A stretch of DNA of 64,000 bases from Pythium myriotylum (lineage: Eukaryota; Oomycota; Peronosporomycetes; Pythiales; Pythiaceae). A program made the position numbers and the translations under genes. The stretch is taken from contig JALJCQ010000023.1 in assembly GCA_023091665.1 (NCBI GenBank), forward strand, positions 868,001 through 932,000. The letters run 5' to 3'. Numbering within the stretch: position 1 is the first letter of the stretch; every line of letters begins with the position of its first letter. Under the pieces are notes generated by a model, which saw only the letters and a program-made list of their open reading frames with translations, ran no database searches and was not told the DNA's origin. Shown here piece after piece: positions 1 through 10,931 of the stretch.

Positions 1-800
1 CTCGCCATTATCTCTCGCAGTCCCAGTGAATAAACTCCTACGGTCTAGTTTCGATGAGTCGGAACATGATTGCCGTCACACACACAACCTCCATAGTAAT
101 CACAAACTCCACAAGTGCGAATGTGGGTCCTTTGTCCGCCAAAATCCATCCCTTTCTCCATGCGCGTCGAGTCGTGTCACAGGGATGGACTTGTTCATCC
201 TAAAAAAAACTCCTGGGTTCAAGTTCGTGTCATCCATGGTCAACTGGTGTTGAACAATCCCATCTCATACTTGCTGCACGCAGTGTTGCAACATACCGTA
301 CATCAGTACATCTGTCGTGATGATCACCCTGTCTTCAAATCCTTTCGGAGACGATAACGATAACGACGACACTTCAAGGTCCCGAGATCTTCAAGAAAGG
401 TCATCGCTCCGGCTCAGATCTTCCAGCACATCCGTCACCTGTCACCCACTGCAGTACTTGATGGCTCTCTTCATCCTCCACTCGGTTACAAAGGAACGAA
501 CCGCGCTTCTCAATGCACGCGTACGCGTACGGTACCGTCCTCATCCACCCGACACAACGAAAAGCAAGTGCAGCTCGCCACCATCCAGTCTGGCTAATGT
601 GAGACACCACCCACCTTCCAATAACACGAAAAAGTCATCGCCGACTGATCTCGGCCTGTATCCGTAGCCGCGCCCCACGGAATCTCCTCTTCGCTTCTTT
701 TTGTCCTCCTCACAACTCAATTTCGTCGGTTCCAACAACCACACCCCAACACACCCCACCCTCCCAGCACAACCACCACCCCTCCTTCCCGTCATCCACC
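1..800. other. 5' region of gene A, no gene seen
   Basis: No open frame here looks like a gene. The last 120 bases before the gene A start are rich in C and T, as is usual upstream of oomycete genes. The same stretch lies at 4073-4872 and 8138-8937. Confidence 0.5.
716..726 (+). promoter_or_regulatory. possible oomycete initiator element of gene A
   Basis: The string CTCAATTTCG resembles the oomycete core promoter (an Inr of TCA-TTT type joined to its flanking region). It lies about 80 bases before the gene A ATG, a sensible distance for a transcription start. The same string occurs 4072 and 8137 bases further on. This is a motif match by eye only. Confidence 0.3.
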
Positions 801-1373
801 ATGAAGCTCATCGCCACTGTCGCCACCATCGCTGCCATTGCCCTCGGCCTCGATTCCGCCTCCGCGCAACTCGAAACCAAGTACTTCATGGAAGAACCGG
901 CCGATATTCGGTCTCCACCGCAGGTGCTCGGTGGCGCTGACGACAAGCCTGTCTTCAAGAGCTACGCGGGATACAGTCTCGACGTCGGCATGGCCAACAG
1001 CACGTCCGCAAGCCATCGTCAACTGCAAGAGGCCGAAATCGCCGTCGCCGCCTTCCAGGTCGCGGCCGCTGCCGCTCCCATCATCGCTCAGATCTTCAAG
1101 GGAACCGTAAAAGACTGCCAGCAGCTCGCTTGCTGGATTTCTACCAACTCTCACACCTGTGCACTCGCCGTCGCCGAGAAGGTGCAGGCCGACATCACCC
1201 AGGGCCGTGACCGATACGCGTACGAGAGCATCCAGTCGAACGGCATGTGGGTGCGCTACTGGCGCACCAAGTTCGAGCCGGCGGACCGCGGCAACATCGC
1301 CACGGGCAAGTGCACCAACGGCTCGCCCTTCACCGTGACCAACTGCCAGTCCACGGGCCGTGTGCAGTGCTAG
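801..1373 (+). CDS. secreted six-cysteine protein A, copy 1
   Basis: A 190-residue protein that I cannot assign to a named family. It starts with a clear signal peptide (residues 1-22, cleavage after ASA), so it should be secreted. Residues 78-100 are a long alanine-rich, probably helical stretch. The C-terminal part has six cysteines at 106, 111, 120, 171, 182 and 190, the last being the final residue, around the conserved block GMWVRYWRT (148-156) and DRG (162-164). The cysteine spacing is identical to that of protein B, encoded convergently 1.2 kb away, so A and B are paralogs. RQLQ at 73-76 sits where an RXLR host-entry motif might be, but it lacks the final R. One N-glycosylation site (NST, 66-68). 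Single exon. An extracellular or effector-like role is inference. Confidence 0.9.
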   Translation: MKLIATVATIAAIALGLDSASAQLETKYFMEEPADIRSPPQVLGGADDKPVFKSYAGYSLDVGMANSTSASHRQLQEAEIAVAAFQVAAAAAPIIAQIFKGTVKDCQQLACWISTNSHTCALAVAEKVQADITQGRDRYAYESIQSNGMWVRYWRTKFEPADRGNIATGKCTNGSPFTVTNCQSTGRVQC

Positions 1374-1545
1374 GCGAACACGCGCGAAACGGAAGCGATA
1401 ACAGTAATGGTGAACAGCAAACAGAAAGGATATGGAAATGGATCGTAAGCACAAACACGACAGGCGGCTCCCCAGTCGACTGTCACATCGAGAAGACGCA
1501 GTGGTCCAGAGATTTATATGCATGGGCTCCCTCCCGTTCTTACTC

Positions 1546-1551
1546 AATAAA
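1546..1551 (+). terminator. polyadenylation signal of gene A
   Basis: An AATAAA hexamer about 170 bases after the gene A stop codon. The equivalent positions in the other units are 5618-5623 and 9683-9688. Oomycete genes do not always use this hexamer. Confidence 0.4.
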
Positions 1552-1940
1552 ATTCCATTCGATTTCGATGCGGAGTCCTTGCCATGCCCAGTTAATGATG
1601 GCGATGCCACATCACTCTCGTCCGGTCACTACGGCTTCCGATGATAGTTGGGTGCGTCAATATCGGGAAAGCTTACACATACAGATCGTCCTAATCGTTT
1701 CGGAGCCCCTAGCTACCCAATCGTAGTCGCGCCTCTTGGAACCACATACTGTACACAAAAACTCCACGCAACACATGGGGTGGGACCACCAGGATTTCAG
1801 TGTGCAGAACGAAGTGGGCTGGGTTGAGGTGTTCCCGTCTCACTCTCATCCAAGTCGTTGTGAGACAGTGTCACAGATGCACATAGACGCGTCACGTACA
1901 CTCGTTTGCAAGATCCAGTCTGCATAAAAGAGACACACCT

Positions 1941-2288
1941 CAGAACGTCAGAACGTCAGAACGTCAGAACGTCAGAACTCTGTGCTCGAACACCTACCTA
2001 CCTACCTACCTATCCCGGATACAGCTGAACGCTGAACTGTACCTCCGGACTACCAAGGCCTCAAGGTGGGACCTCCTCACAGCCATCTGAACAGGTCGAA
2101 ACGAGACTCGACACCGGAGACTGGAGATTTGGGATTGGACACTCGGCTCTCGGCTCTTGGCTCTCGGCTCTCGGCTCTCGGCTCTCGGCTCTCGGCTCTC
2201 GGTCCTTGGCACTCCAGTCCAGCGTCTAGCGACTATTACGTCTACAATCTAGAGTCTAGAGTCTAGAGTCTAGAGTCTAGTGTCTAGA
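1941..2288. repeat. cluster of four short tandem repeats
   Basis: Four simple repeats follow one another: CAGAACGT about 4.75 times (1941-1978), ACCT about 5 times (1992-2011), CGGCTCT 8 times plus a degenerate copy (2144-2206), and TCTAGAG about 6 times (2248-2288). Unit 2 has one heptamer CGGCTCT fewer. Unit 3 has the same cluster with a changed TCTAGAG tract. Confidence 0.9.
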
Positions 2289-2542
2289 TGACGGGGTCAC
2301 AGACAGCGTGTAAACTGGGATCAACCTCATTCGAAGCAAACCCTGCTTGTATTCATAGTTTTAATCATATGAAAGCGTCATGTAGCGTTAACCGAGAACG
2401 TTGTCAGTGGTAGCGCTGCGTTCTCTCGTCGTTTCCTCTTTTGCATCGTGCGAGGTACCCAACTACTCAGAAAGACCCAAAGATACGAGTGAGGCCAACA
2501 CAACCGCGACCACGCCCCCATGCGTGACCGAGTCCGCTCCAC

Positions 2543-3052
2543 TTAGCAGTACACCTTGCCCGTCTCCTGGCAGTTGGACACCACAAAGTGAGACCCGCCG
2601 CCGCACTTGCCGTCCGCCACGGCGCCACGGTCCGGGGGCGTGAACTGCGTGCGCCAGTACCGCACCCACATGCCACTAGACGTCGAGCTATCGACGGCAA
2701 ACGAGTTGCGGCCTTTGGTGAGCTCGCGCTGGACCTGGTTGGCGGCCGCGAACTGGCAGTCGTAGTTGGGCGCCGCCACCCAGCACGCCAGCTGGTGGCA
2801 CTCCTTGCCACTACCGAACATGCCGGCCAGCAACGGAGCCACCGACTGCGCGATCGTGAACACCGAGATCGTCGCGTCCGCCGCTTGGCCAGGGGTCACG
2901 CCAGCGTTCGCTCGGAGCGCGCGGTCGGCGTTAGTGGTGTCCGTGTAGGTGTCGGCTCCTGTCGTGAGGTCGGCCGTCTGAGCGAGCACGATCGAGCTGG
3001 TGGTCGTGGCGAGGGTAGCGACGGCGCAGAGAGCGGCGGTGGAGAACTTCAT
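2543..3052 (-). CDS. secreted six-cysteine protein B with RXLR-type motif, copy 1
   Basis: A 169-residue paralog of protein A, on the opposite strand. I chose the ATG at 3050-3052 because a signal peptide (residues 1-24, cleavage after VLA) starts there; the open frame runs back to 3184 but those 44 residues would hide the signal. RALR at residues 44-47 is an RXLR motif in the window typical of oomycete effectors, although no EER follows. Six cysteines at 85, 90, 99, 150, 161 and 169 have exactly the spacing of protein A (C-x4-C-x8-C-x50-C-x10-C-x7-C), and QLACW, GMWVRYWRT and DRG are shared. No known family recognised. A secreted effector is a reasonable guess; one RXLR match alone is weak evidence. 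Confidence 0.88.
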   Translation of the reverse strand: MKFSTAALCAVATLATTTSSIVLAQTADLTTGADTYTDTTNADRALRANAGVTPGQAADATISVFTIAQSVAPLLAGMFGSGKECHQLACWVAAPNYDCQFAAANQVQRELTKGRNSFAVDSSTSSGMWVRYWRTQFTPPDRGAVADGKCGGGSHFVVSNCQETGKVYC

Positions 3053-4872
3053 GTTGGTAGTGAGTGCTGCTGGTGGTAAGCGTTCCTCTTGTGGACTGGA
3101 GATGTCGAAGGCAAATTCGGTTGTGGGAAATGATCTCGTGCAGGTTCGGCTCGGTGGCTGACTCCCGCGCTTCGATACCTCCACGCTTGAATGCCAGCGA
3201 CCGATAGCAACAACACTTGGTGCGTATTGCCCAGTGCCGGAACAAAGCAGCGTAGAAGGAGGGAGAAAGAAAAAGAGAGAGAGGGAAAAAAGGGGACGAT
3301 GATCATGATGATGATGATGTGCTAGGTCGTTGCTTGAACATTGTGCGACAGCTCCGAACCAAAGTCATCCACTCCACTCCACGCCACATCACGTCAAGCC
3401 ACCATTGACCAATTTGGCTCAACCAAGCTGAACCATCCATGGGTGGTTCTTCAACGTATCCGACTGGTGCATTCTTGGTGGATTTCATCGCCACGAATCA
3501 ACACAAGACAATACCTTGTTTGTCACCACCAGTGTGTGGAGACAAAAACAAAGACAACGATAGAAATAGAAATAGAGACCCAAACCCAGGCTTGCTGCCT
3601 CCTTCCCTTGAGCTTGATGGTCGGCTCCCAGACTGTCCACTTCCACGTCGGACGAGGTCGATCGACCCATCCAATCAAGAGTGCGTCCGTCTTCATGCAG
3701 TCTCTTCTCGGAACCATATGGCTCAATCACTGAGACGAGGGTCAGTCACCCTCCTCCTGAGGGTGAGACCATCCAGAGACATGAGGTGTGCAGTTCGTGG
3801 AGTGTCTCCCACTCCGCCTTCACAGACATAGAGCTCTCACTCTCAGCCACGAGAGGCTCCGAGCCCGTACGCAATCGAGACCGTCTCCACGGCCGTCTTC
3901 AATTACGATGTGGTATTCACGTTCGACGCTACCAATATACCTCTGCATCAATATATTCAAGTTCTCTCTCTATCTATCCATCTCTATCTCTCTGACGCAC
4001 TCACACGCGTACCCCACGCACAGTCACTGCAGATGAGGGATGACTCAGTACGTCCTACCCATCGCTTGCTCACTCGCCATTATCTCTCGCAGTCCCAGTG
4101 AATAAACTCCTACGGTCTAGTTTCGATGAGTCGGAACATGATTGCCGTCACACACACAACCTCCATAGTAATCACAAACTCCACAAGTGCGAATGTGGGT
4201 CCTTTGTCCGCCAAAATCCATCCCTTTCTCCATGCGCGTCGAGTCGTGTCACAGGGATGGACTTGTTCATCCTAAAAAAAACTCCTGGGTTCAAGTTCGT
4301 GTCATCCATGGTCAACTGGTGTTGAACAATCCCATCTCATACTTGCTGCACGCAGTGTTGCAACATACCGTACATCAGTACATCTGTCGTGATGATCACC
4401 CTGTCTTCAAATCCTTTCGGAGACGATAACGATAACGACGACACTTCAAGGTCCCGAGATCTTCAAGAAAGGTCATCGCTCCGGCTCAGATCTTCCAGCA
4501 CATCCGTCACCTGTCACCCACTGCAGTACTTGATGGCTCTCTTCATCCTCCACTCGGTTACAAAGGAACGAACCGCGCTTCTCAATGCACGCGTACGCGT
4601 ACGGTACCGTCCTCATCCACCCGACACAACGAAAAGCAAGTGCAGCTCGCCACCATCCAGTCTGGCTAATGTGAGACACCACCCACCTTCCAATAACACG
4701 AAAAAGTCATCGCCGACTGATCTCGGCCTGTATCCGTAGCCGCGCCCCACGGAATCTCCTCTTCGCTTCTTTTTGTCCTCCTCACAACTCAATTTCGTCG
4801 GTTCCAACAACCACACCCCAACACACCCCACCCTCCCAGCACAACCACCACCCCTCCTTCCCGTCATCCACC
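3053..4872. other. spacer between divergent genes B and A, no gene seen
   Basis: This 1.8-kb stretch holds the upstream regions of gene B (-) and of the next gene A (+). It includes a purine-rich patch (about 3257-3295) next to a GAT triplet run (3297-3318). I see no gene with supporting features. The equivalent stretch is 7118-8937. Confidence 0.5.
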
Positions 4873-5445
4873 ATGAAGCTCATCGCCACTGTCGCCACCA
4901 TCGCTGCCATTGCCCTCGGCCTCGATTCCGCCTCCGCGCAACTCGAAACCAAGTACTTCATGGAAGAACCGGCCGATATTCGGTCTCCACCGCAGGTGCT
5001 CGGTGGCGCTGACGACAAGCCTGTCTTCAAGAGCTACGCGGGATACAGTCTCGACGTCGGCATGGCCAACAGCACGTCTGCAAGCCATCGTCAACTGCAA
5101 GAGGCCGAAATCGCCGTCGCCGCCTTCCAGGTCGCGGCCGCTGCCGCTCCCATCATCGCTCAGATCTTCAAGGGAACCGTAAAAGACTGCCAGCAGCTCG
5201 CTTGCTGGATTTCTACCAACTCTCACACCTGTGCACTCGCCGTCGCCGAGAAGGTGCAGGCCGACATCACCCAGGGCCGTGACCGATACGCGTACGAGAG
5301 CATCCAGTCGAACGGCATGTGGGTGCGCTACTGGCGCACCAAGTTCGAGCCGGCGGACCGCGGCAACATCGCCACGGGCAAGTGCACCAACGGCTCGCCC
5401 TTCACCGTGACCAACTGCCAGTCCACGGGCCGTGTGCAGTGCTAG
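4873..5445 (+). CDS. secreted six-cysteine protein A, copy 2
   Basis: The same 190-residue protein as copy 1. The only coding change I found is a silent T for C in a serine codon (TCC to TCT). Same signal peptide, same six cysteines, same stop and 3' flank. Convergent with gene B copy 2. Confidence 0.9.
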   Translation: MKLIATVATIAAIALGLDSASAQLETKYFMEEPADIRSPPQVLGGADDKPVFKSYAGYSLDVGMANSTSASHRQLQEAEIAVAAFQVAAAAAPIIAQIFKGTVKDCQQLACWISTNSHTCALAVAEKVQADITQGRDRYAYESIQSNGMWVRYWRTKFEPADRGNIATGKCTNGSPFTVTNCQSTGRVQC

Positions 5446-6607
5446 GCGAACACGCGCGAAACGGAAGCGATAACAGTAATGGTGAACAGCAAACAGAAAG
5501 GATATGGAAATGGATCGTAAGCACAAACACGACAGGCGGCTCCCCAGTCGACTGTCACATCGAGAAGACGCAGTGGTCCAGAGATTTATATGCATGGGCT
5601 CCCTCCCGTTCTTACTCAATAAAATTCCATTCGATTTCGATGCGGAGTCCTTGCCATGCCCAGTTAATGATGGCGATGCCACATCACTCTCGTCCGGTCA
5701 CTACGGCTTCCGATGATAGTTGGGTGCGTCAATATCGGGAAAGCTTACACATACAGATCGTCCTAATCGTTTCGGAGCCCCTAGCTACCCAATCGTAGTC
5801 GCGCCTCTTGGAACCACATACTGTACACAAAAACTCCACGCAACACATGGGGTGGGACCACCAGGATTTCAGTGTGCAGAACGAAGTGGGCTGGGTTGAG
5901 GTGTTCCCGTCTCACTCTCATCCAAGTCGTTGTGAGACAGTGTCACAGATGCACATAGACGCGTCACGTACACTCGTTTGCAAGATCCAGTCTGCATAAA
6001 AGAGACACACCTCAGAACGTCAGAACGTCAGAACGTCAGAACGTCAGAACTCTGTGCTCGAACACCTACCTACCTACCTACCTATCCCGGATACAGCTGA
6101 ACGCTGAACTGTACCTCCGGACTACCAAGGCCTCAAGGTGGGACCTCCTCACAGCCATCTGAACAGGTCGAAACGAGACTCGACACCGGAGACTGGAGAT
6201 TTGGGATTGGACACTCGGCTCTCGGCTCTTGGCTCTCGGCTCTCGGCTCTCGGCTCTCGGCTCTCGGTCCTTGGCACTCCAGTCCAGCGTCTAGCGACTA
6301 TTACGTCTACAATCTAGAGTCTAGAGTCTAGAGTCTAGAGTCTAGTGTCTAGATGACGGGGTCACAGACAGCGTGTAAACTGGGATCAACCTCATTCGAA
6401 GCAAACCCTGCTTGTATTCATAGTTTTAATCATATGAAAGCGTCATGTAGCGTTAACCGAGAACGTTGTCAGTGGTAGCGCTGCGTTCTCTCGTCGTTTC
6501 CTCTTTTGCATCGTGCGAGGTACCCAACTACTCAGAAAGACCCAAAGATACGAGTGAGGCCAACACAACCGCGACCACGCCCCCATGCGTGACCGAGTCC
6601 GCTCCAC

Positions 6608-7117
6608 TTAGCAGTACACCTTGCCCGTCTCCTGGCAGTTGGACACCACAAAGTGAGACCCGCCGCCGCACTTGCCGTCCGCCACGGCGCCACGGTCCGG
6701 GGGCGTGAACTGCGTGCGCCAGTACCGCACCCACATGCCACTAGACGTCGAGCTATCGACGGCAAACGAGTTGCGGCCTTTGGTGAGCTCGCGCTGGACC
6801 TGGTTGGCGGCCGCGAACTGGCAGTCGTAGTTGGGCGCCGCCACCCAGCACGCCAGCTGGTGGCACTCCTTGCCACTACCGAACATGCCGGCCAGCAACG
6901 GAGCCACCGACTGCGCGATCGTGAACACCGAGATCGTCGCGTCCGCCGCTTGGCCAGGGGTCACGCCAGCGTTCGCTCGGAGCGCGCGGTCGGCGTTAGT
7001 GGTGTCCGTGTAGGTGTCGGCTCCTGTCGTGAGGTCGGCCGTCTGAGCGAGCACGATCGAGCTGGTGGTCGTGGCGAGGGTAGCGACGGCGCAGAGAGCG
7101 GCGGTGGAGAACTTCAT
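6608..7117 (-). CDS. secreted six-cysteine protein B with RXLR-type motif, copy 2
   Basis: Identical in protein sequence to gene B copy 1 (169 residues from the ATG at 7115-7117, RALR at 44-47). This is the last copy of gene B; unit 3 ends before it. Confidence 0.88.
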   Translation of the reverse strand: MKFSTAALCAVATLATTTSSIVLAQTADLTTGADTYTDTTNADRALRANAGVTPGQAADATISVFTIAQSVAPLLAGMFGSGKECHQLACWVAAPNYDCQFAAANQVQRELTKGRNSFAVDSSTSSGMWVRYWRTQFTPPDRGAVADGKCGGGSHFVVSNCQETGKVYC

Positions 7118-8937
7118 GTTGGTAGTGAGTGCTGCTGGTGGTAAGCGTTCCTCTTGTGGACTGGAGATGTCGAAGGCAAATTCGGTTGTGGGAAATGATC
7201 TCGTGCAGGTTCGGCTCGGTGGCTGACTCCCGCGCTTCGATACCTCCACGCTTGAATGCCAGCGACCGATAGCAACAACACTTGGTGCGTATTGCCCAGT
7301 GCCGGAACAAAGCAGCGTAGAAGGAGGGAGAAAGAAAAAGAGAGAGAGGGAAAAAAGGGGACGATGATCATGATGATGATGATGTGCTAGGTCGTTGCTT
7401 GAACATTGTGCGACAGCTCCGAACCAAAGTCATCCACTCCACTCCACGCCACATCACGTCAAGCCACCATTGACCAATTTGGCTCAACCAAGCTGAACCA
7501 TCCATGGGTGGTTCTTCAACGTATCCGACTGGTGCATTCTTGGTGGATTTCATCGCCACGAATCAACACAAGACAATACCTTGTTTGTCACCACCAGTGT
7601 GTGGAGACAAAAACAAAGACAACGATAGAAATAGAAATAGAGACCCAAACCCAGGCTTGCTGCCTCCTTCCCTTGAGCTTGATGGTCGGCTCCCAGACTG
7701 TCCACTTCCACGTCGGACGAGGTCGATCGACCCATCCAATCAAGAGTGCGTCCGTCTTCATGCAGTCTCTTCTCGGAACCATATGGCTCAATCACTGAGA
7801 CGAGGGTCAGTCACCCTCCTCCTGAGGGTGAGACCATCCAGAGACATGAGGTGTGCAGTTCGTGGAGTGTCTCCCACTCCGCCTTCACAGACATAGAGCT
7901 CTCACTCTCAGCCACGAGAGGCTCCGAACCCGTACGCAATCGAGACCGTCTCCACGGCCGTCTTCAATTACGATGTGGTATTCACGTTCGACGCTACCAA
8001 TATACCTCTGCATCAATATATTCAAGTTCTCTCTCTATCTATCCATCTCTATCTCTCTGACGCACTCACACGCGTACCCCACGCACAGTCACTGCAGATG
8101 AGGGATGACTCAGTACGTCCTACCCATCGCTTGCTCACTCGCCATTATCTCTCGCAGTCCCAGTGAATAAACTCCTACGGTCTAGTTTCGATGAGTCGGA
8201 ACATGATTGCCGTCACACACACAACCTCCATAGTAATCACAAACTCCACAAGTGCGAATGTGGGTCCTTTGTCCGCCAAAATCCATCCCTTTCTCCATGC
8301 GCGTCGAGTCGTGTCACAGGGATGGACTTGTTCATCCTAAAAAAAACTCCTGGGTTCAAGTTCGTGTCATCCATGGTCAACTGGTGTTGAACAATCCCAT
8401 CTCATACTTGCTGCACGCAGTGTTGCAACATACCGTACATCAGTACATCTGTCGTGATGATCACCCTGTCTTCAAATCCTTTCGGAGACGATAACGATAA
8501 CGACGACACTTCAAGGTCCCGAGATCTTCAAGAAAGGTCATCGCTCCGGCTCAGATCTTCCAGCACATCCGTCACCTGTCACCCACTGCAGTACTTGATG
8601 GCTCTCTTCATCCTCCACTCGGTTACAAAGGAACGAACCGCGCTTCTCAATGCACGCGTACGCGTACGGTACCGTCCTCATCCACCCGACACAACGAAAA
8701 GCAAGTGCAGCTCGCCACCATCCAGTCTGGCTAATGTGAGACACCACCCACCTTCCAATAACACGAAAAAGTCATCGCCGACTGATCTCGGCCTGTATCC
8801 GTAGCCGCGCCCCACGGAATCTCCTCTTCGCTTCTTTTTGTCCTCCTCACAACTCAATTTCGTCGGTTCCAACAACCACACCCCAACACACCCCACCCTC
8901 CCAGCACAACCACCACCCCTCCTTCCCGTCATCCACC

Positions 8938-9510
8938 ATGAAGCTCATCGCCACTGTCGCCACCATCGCTGCCATTGCCCTCGGCCTCGATTCCGCCTCC
9001 GCGCAACTCGAAACCAAGTACTTCATGGAAGAACCGGCCGATATTCGGTCTCCACCGCAGGTGCTCGGTGGCGCTGACGACAAGCCTGTCTTCAAGAGCT
9101 ACGCGGGATACAGTCTCGACGTCGGCATGGCCAACAGCACGTCTGCAAGCCATCGTCAACTGCAAGAGGCCGAAATCGCCGTCGCCGCCTTCCAGGTCGC
9201 GGCCGCTGCCGCTCCCATCATCGCTCAGATCTTCAAGGGAACCGTAAAAGACTGCCAGCAGCTCGCTTGCTGGATTTCTACCAACTCTCACACCTGTGCA
9301 CTCGCCGTCGCCGAGAAGGTGCAGGCCGACATCACCCAGGGCCGTGACCGATACGCGTACGAGAGCATCCAGTCGAACGGCATGTGGGTGCGCTACTGGC
9401 GCACCAAGTTCGAGCCGGCGGACCGCGGCAACATCGCCACGGGCAAGTGCACCAACGGCTCGCCCTTCACCGTGACCAACTGCCAGTCCACGGGCCGTGT
9501 GCAGTGCTAG
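8938..9510 (+). CDS. secreted six-cysteine protein A, copy 3
   Basis: Same protein as copies 1 and 2, with the silent T also seen in copy 2. Unlike those copies it has no convergent gene B downstream, because the duplication unit is cut short near 10598. Confidence 0.9.
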   Translation: MKLIATVATIAAIALGLDSASAQLETKYFMEEPADIRSPPQVLGGADDKPVFKSYAGYSLDVGMANSTSASHRQLQEAEIAVAAFQVAAAAAPIIAQIFKGTVKDCQQLACWISTNSHTCALAVAEKVQADITQGRDRYAYESIQSNGMWVRYWRTKFEPADRGNIATGKCTNGSPFTVTNCQSTGRVQC

Positions 9511-10931
9511 GCGAACACGCGCGAAACGGAAGCGATAACAGTAATGGTGAACAGCAAACAGAAAGGATATGGAAATGGATCGTAAGCACAAACACGACAG
9601 GCGGCTCCCCAGTCGACTGTCACATCGAGAAGACGCAGTGGTCCAGAGATTTATATGCATGGGCTCCCTCCCGTTCTTACTCAATAAAATTCCATTCGAT
9701 TTCGATGCGGAGTCCTTGCCATGCCCAGTTAATGATGGCGATGCCACATCACTCTCGTCCGGTCACTACGGCTTCCGATGATAGTTGGGTGCGTCAATAT
9801 CGGGAAAGCTTACACATACAGATCGTCCTAATCGTTTCGGAGCCCCTAGCTACCCAATCGTAGTCGCGCCTCTTGGAACCACATACTGTACACAAAAACT
9901 CCACGCAACACATGGGGTGGGACCACCAGGATTTCAGTGTGCAGAACGAAGTGGGCTGGGTTGAGGTGTTCCCGTCTCACTCTCATCCAAGTCGTTGTGA
10001 GACAGTGTCACAGATGCACATAGACGCGTCACGTACACTCGTTTGCAAGATCCAGTCTGCATAAAAGAGACACACCTCAGAACGTCAGAACGTCAGAACG
10101 TCAGAACGTCAGAACTCTGTGCTCGAACACCTACCTACCTACCTACCTATCCCGGATACAGCTGAACGCTGAACTGTACCTCCGGACTACCAAGGCCTCA
10201 AGGTGGGACCTCCTCACAGCCATCTGAACAGGTCGAAACGAGACTCGACACCGGAGACTGGAGATTTGGGATTGGACACTCGGCTCTCGGCTCTTGGCTC
10301 TCGGCTCTCGGCTCTCGGCTCTCGGCTCTCGGTCCTTGGCACTCCAGTCCAGCGTCTAGCGACTATTACGTCTACAATCTAGAGTCTAGAGTCTAGTGTC
10401 CAGAGTCCAGTGTCTAGATGAGGGATACATGAGGTTGATCCCAGTTTACACACAGCCAGCGTGTAAACTGGGTTCAACCTCATCGAAGCAAACCCTGCTT
10501 GTATTCATATTTTTAATCATATGAAAGCGTCATGTAGCGTTAATCGAGAACATTGTCGGTGGTAGCCCTGCGTACTCTCGTTGTTCCCTCTTTTGCATAA
10601 CTACCTACAACCTTGTGCGCACCATATGGGTCGGATAGGCCCAGGGACGGAAGCAACTGTTGAGTAGCAGGTCTGAGGGATCAATATGATCTCTCCGATC
10701 GGTTGAGTGGTGAATTCGGGGGCTGTTCACCAAATCCATCACCGCTGTGCGCGAACAAGTGGAGAAGGGGCGATTCCATTTGTTCATCATCTAGGTTCCG
10801 CGTCCTGATGAAGAGACCAGACCCTATTACATATCCAACGCGGAATGAGTCCCATACATCTCACATTAGAAGTGTATTCACAATTGGTTGGGTAAACGCC
10901 GGGCTGGAGCTCCAGACTGTTTGGTGGTGCC
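9511..10931. other. 3' region of gene A copy 3 and duplication end
   Basis: Contains the AATAAA at 9683-9688, the short-repeat cluster, an inverted repeat (10429-10483) and, past 10598, about 330 bases of unique sequence leading to the 3' end of the transporter gene. Small open frames at 10605-10960 on either strand have no recognisable content. Confidence 0.5.
10429..10483. repeat. 23-bp inverted repeat in unit 3
   Basis: Arms 10429-10451 and 10461-10483 pair over 23 bp with one mismatch and a 9-base loop (ACAGCCAGC). In units 1 and 2 only the right arm exists, and its sequence is the exact reverse complement of the left arm here. The left arm therefore looks like an inverted copy of local sequence. 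Confidence 0.85.

Larger units (their letters stand above)
1374..2542. other. spacer between convergent genes A and B
   Basis: Holds the 3' ends of both genes and, in the middle, a cluster of short tandem repeats (separate entry). No coding frame is convincing. The same spacer is at 5446-6607. Confidence 0.6.
1..4072. repeat. 4.07-kb tandem duplication, unit 1
   Basis: The sequence from position 1 recurs from 4073 and again from 8138, in direct orientation. Unit 1 is 4072 bp and unit 2 is 4065 bp; the 7-bp difference is one copy fewer of the heptamer GGCTCTC in unit 2. Besides that I saw only single-base changes, for example C/T in a serine codon of gene A (near 1011) and G/A near 3868 versus 7928. 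The window opens inside or at the edge of this unit, so further copies may lie to the left. Each full unit holds gene A (+) and gene B (-). Confidence 0.95.
4073..8137. repeat. 4.07-kb tandem duplication, unit 2
   Basis: Full second copy of the unit, with both genes intact and both proteins unchanged. The near identity covers non-coding sequence as well as genes, so the duplication is recent or kept uniform by gene conversion. Confidence 0.95.
8138..10598. repeat. 4.07-kb tandem duplication, unit 3 (partial)
   Basis: Third copy, matching units 1 and 2 closely up to about 10400. From there it is more diverged (several substitutions and an inserted inverted repeat at 10429-10483), and similarity stops near 10598. 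The end falls just before gene B, so this unit has gene A only. Confidence 0.9.

Noticed and set aside
792..1610. 272-codon frame antisense to gene A
   Set aside because: It is a shadow of the GC-rich gene A coding frame; no domain or signal is seen, while gene A has a signal peptide and conserved cysteines.
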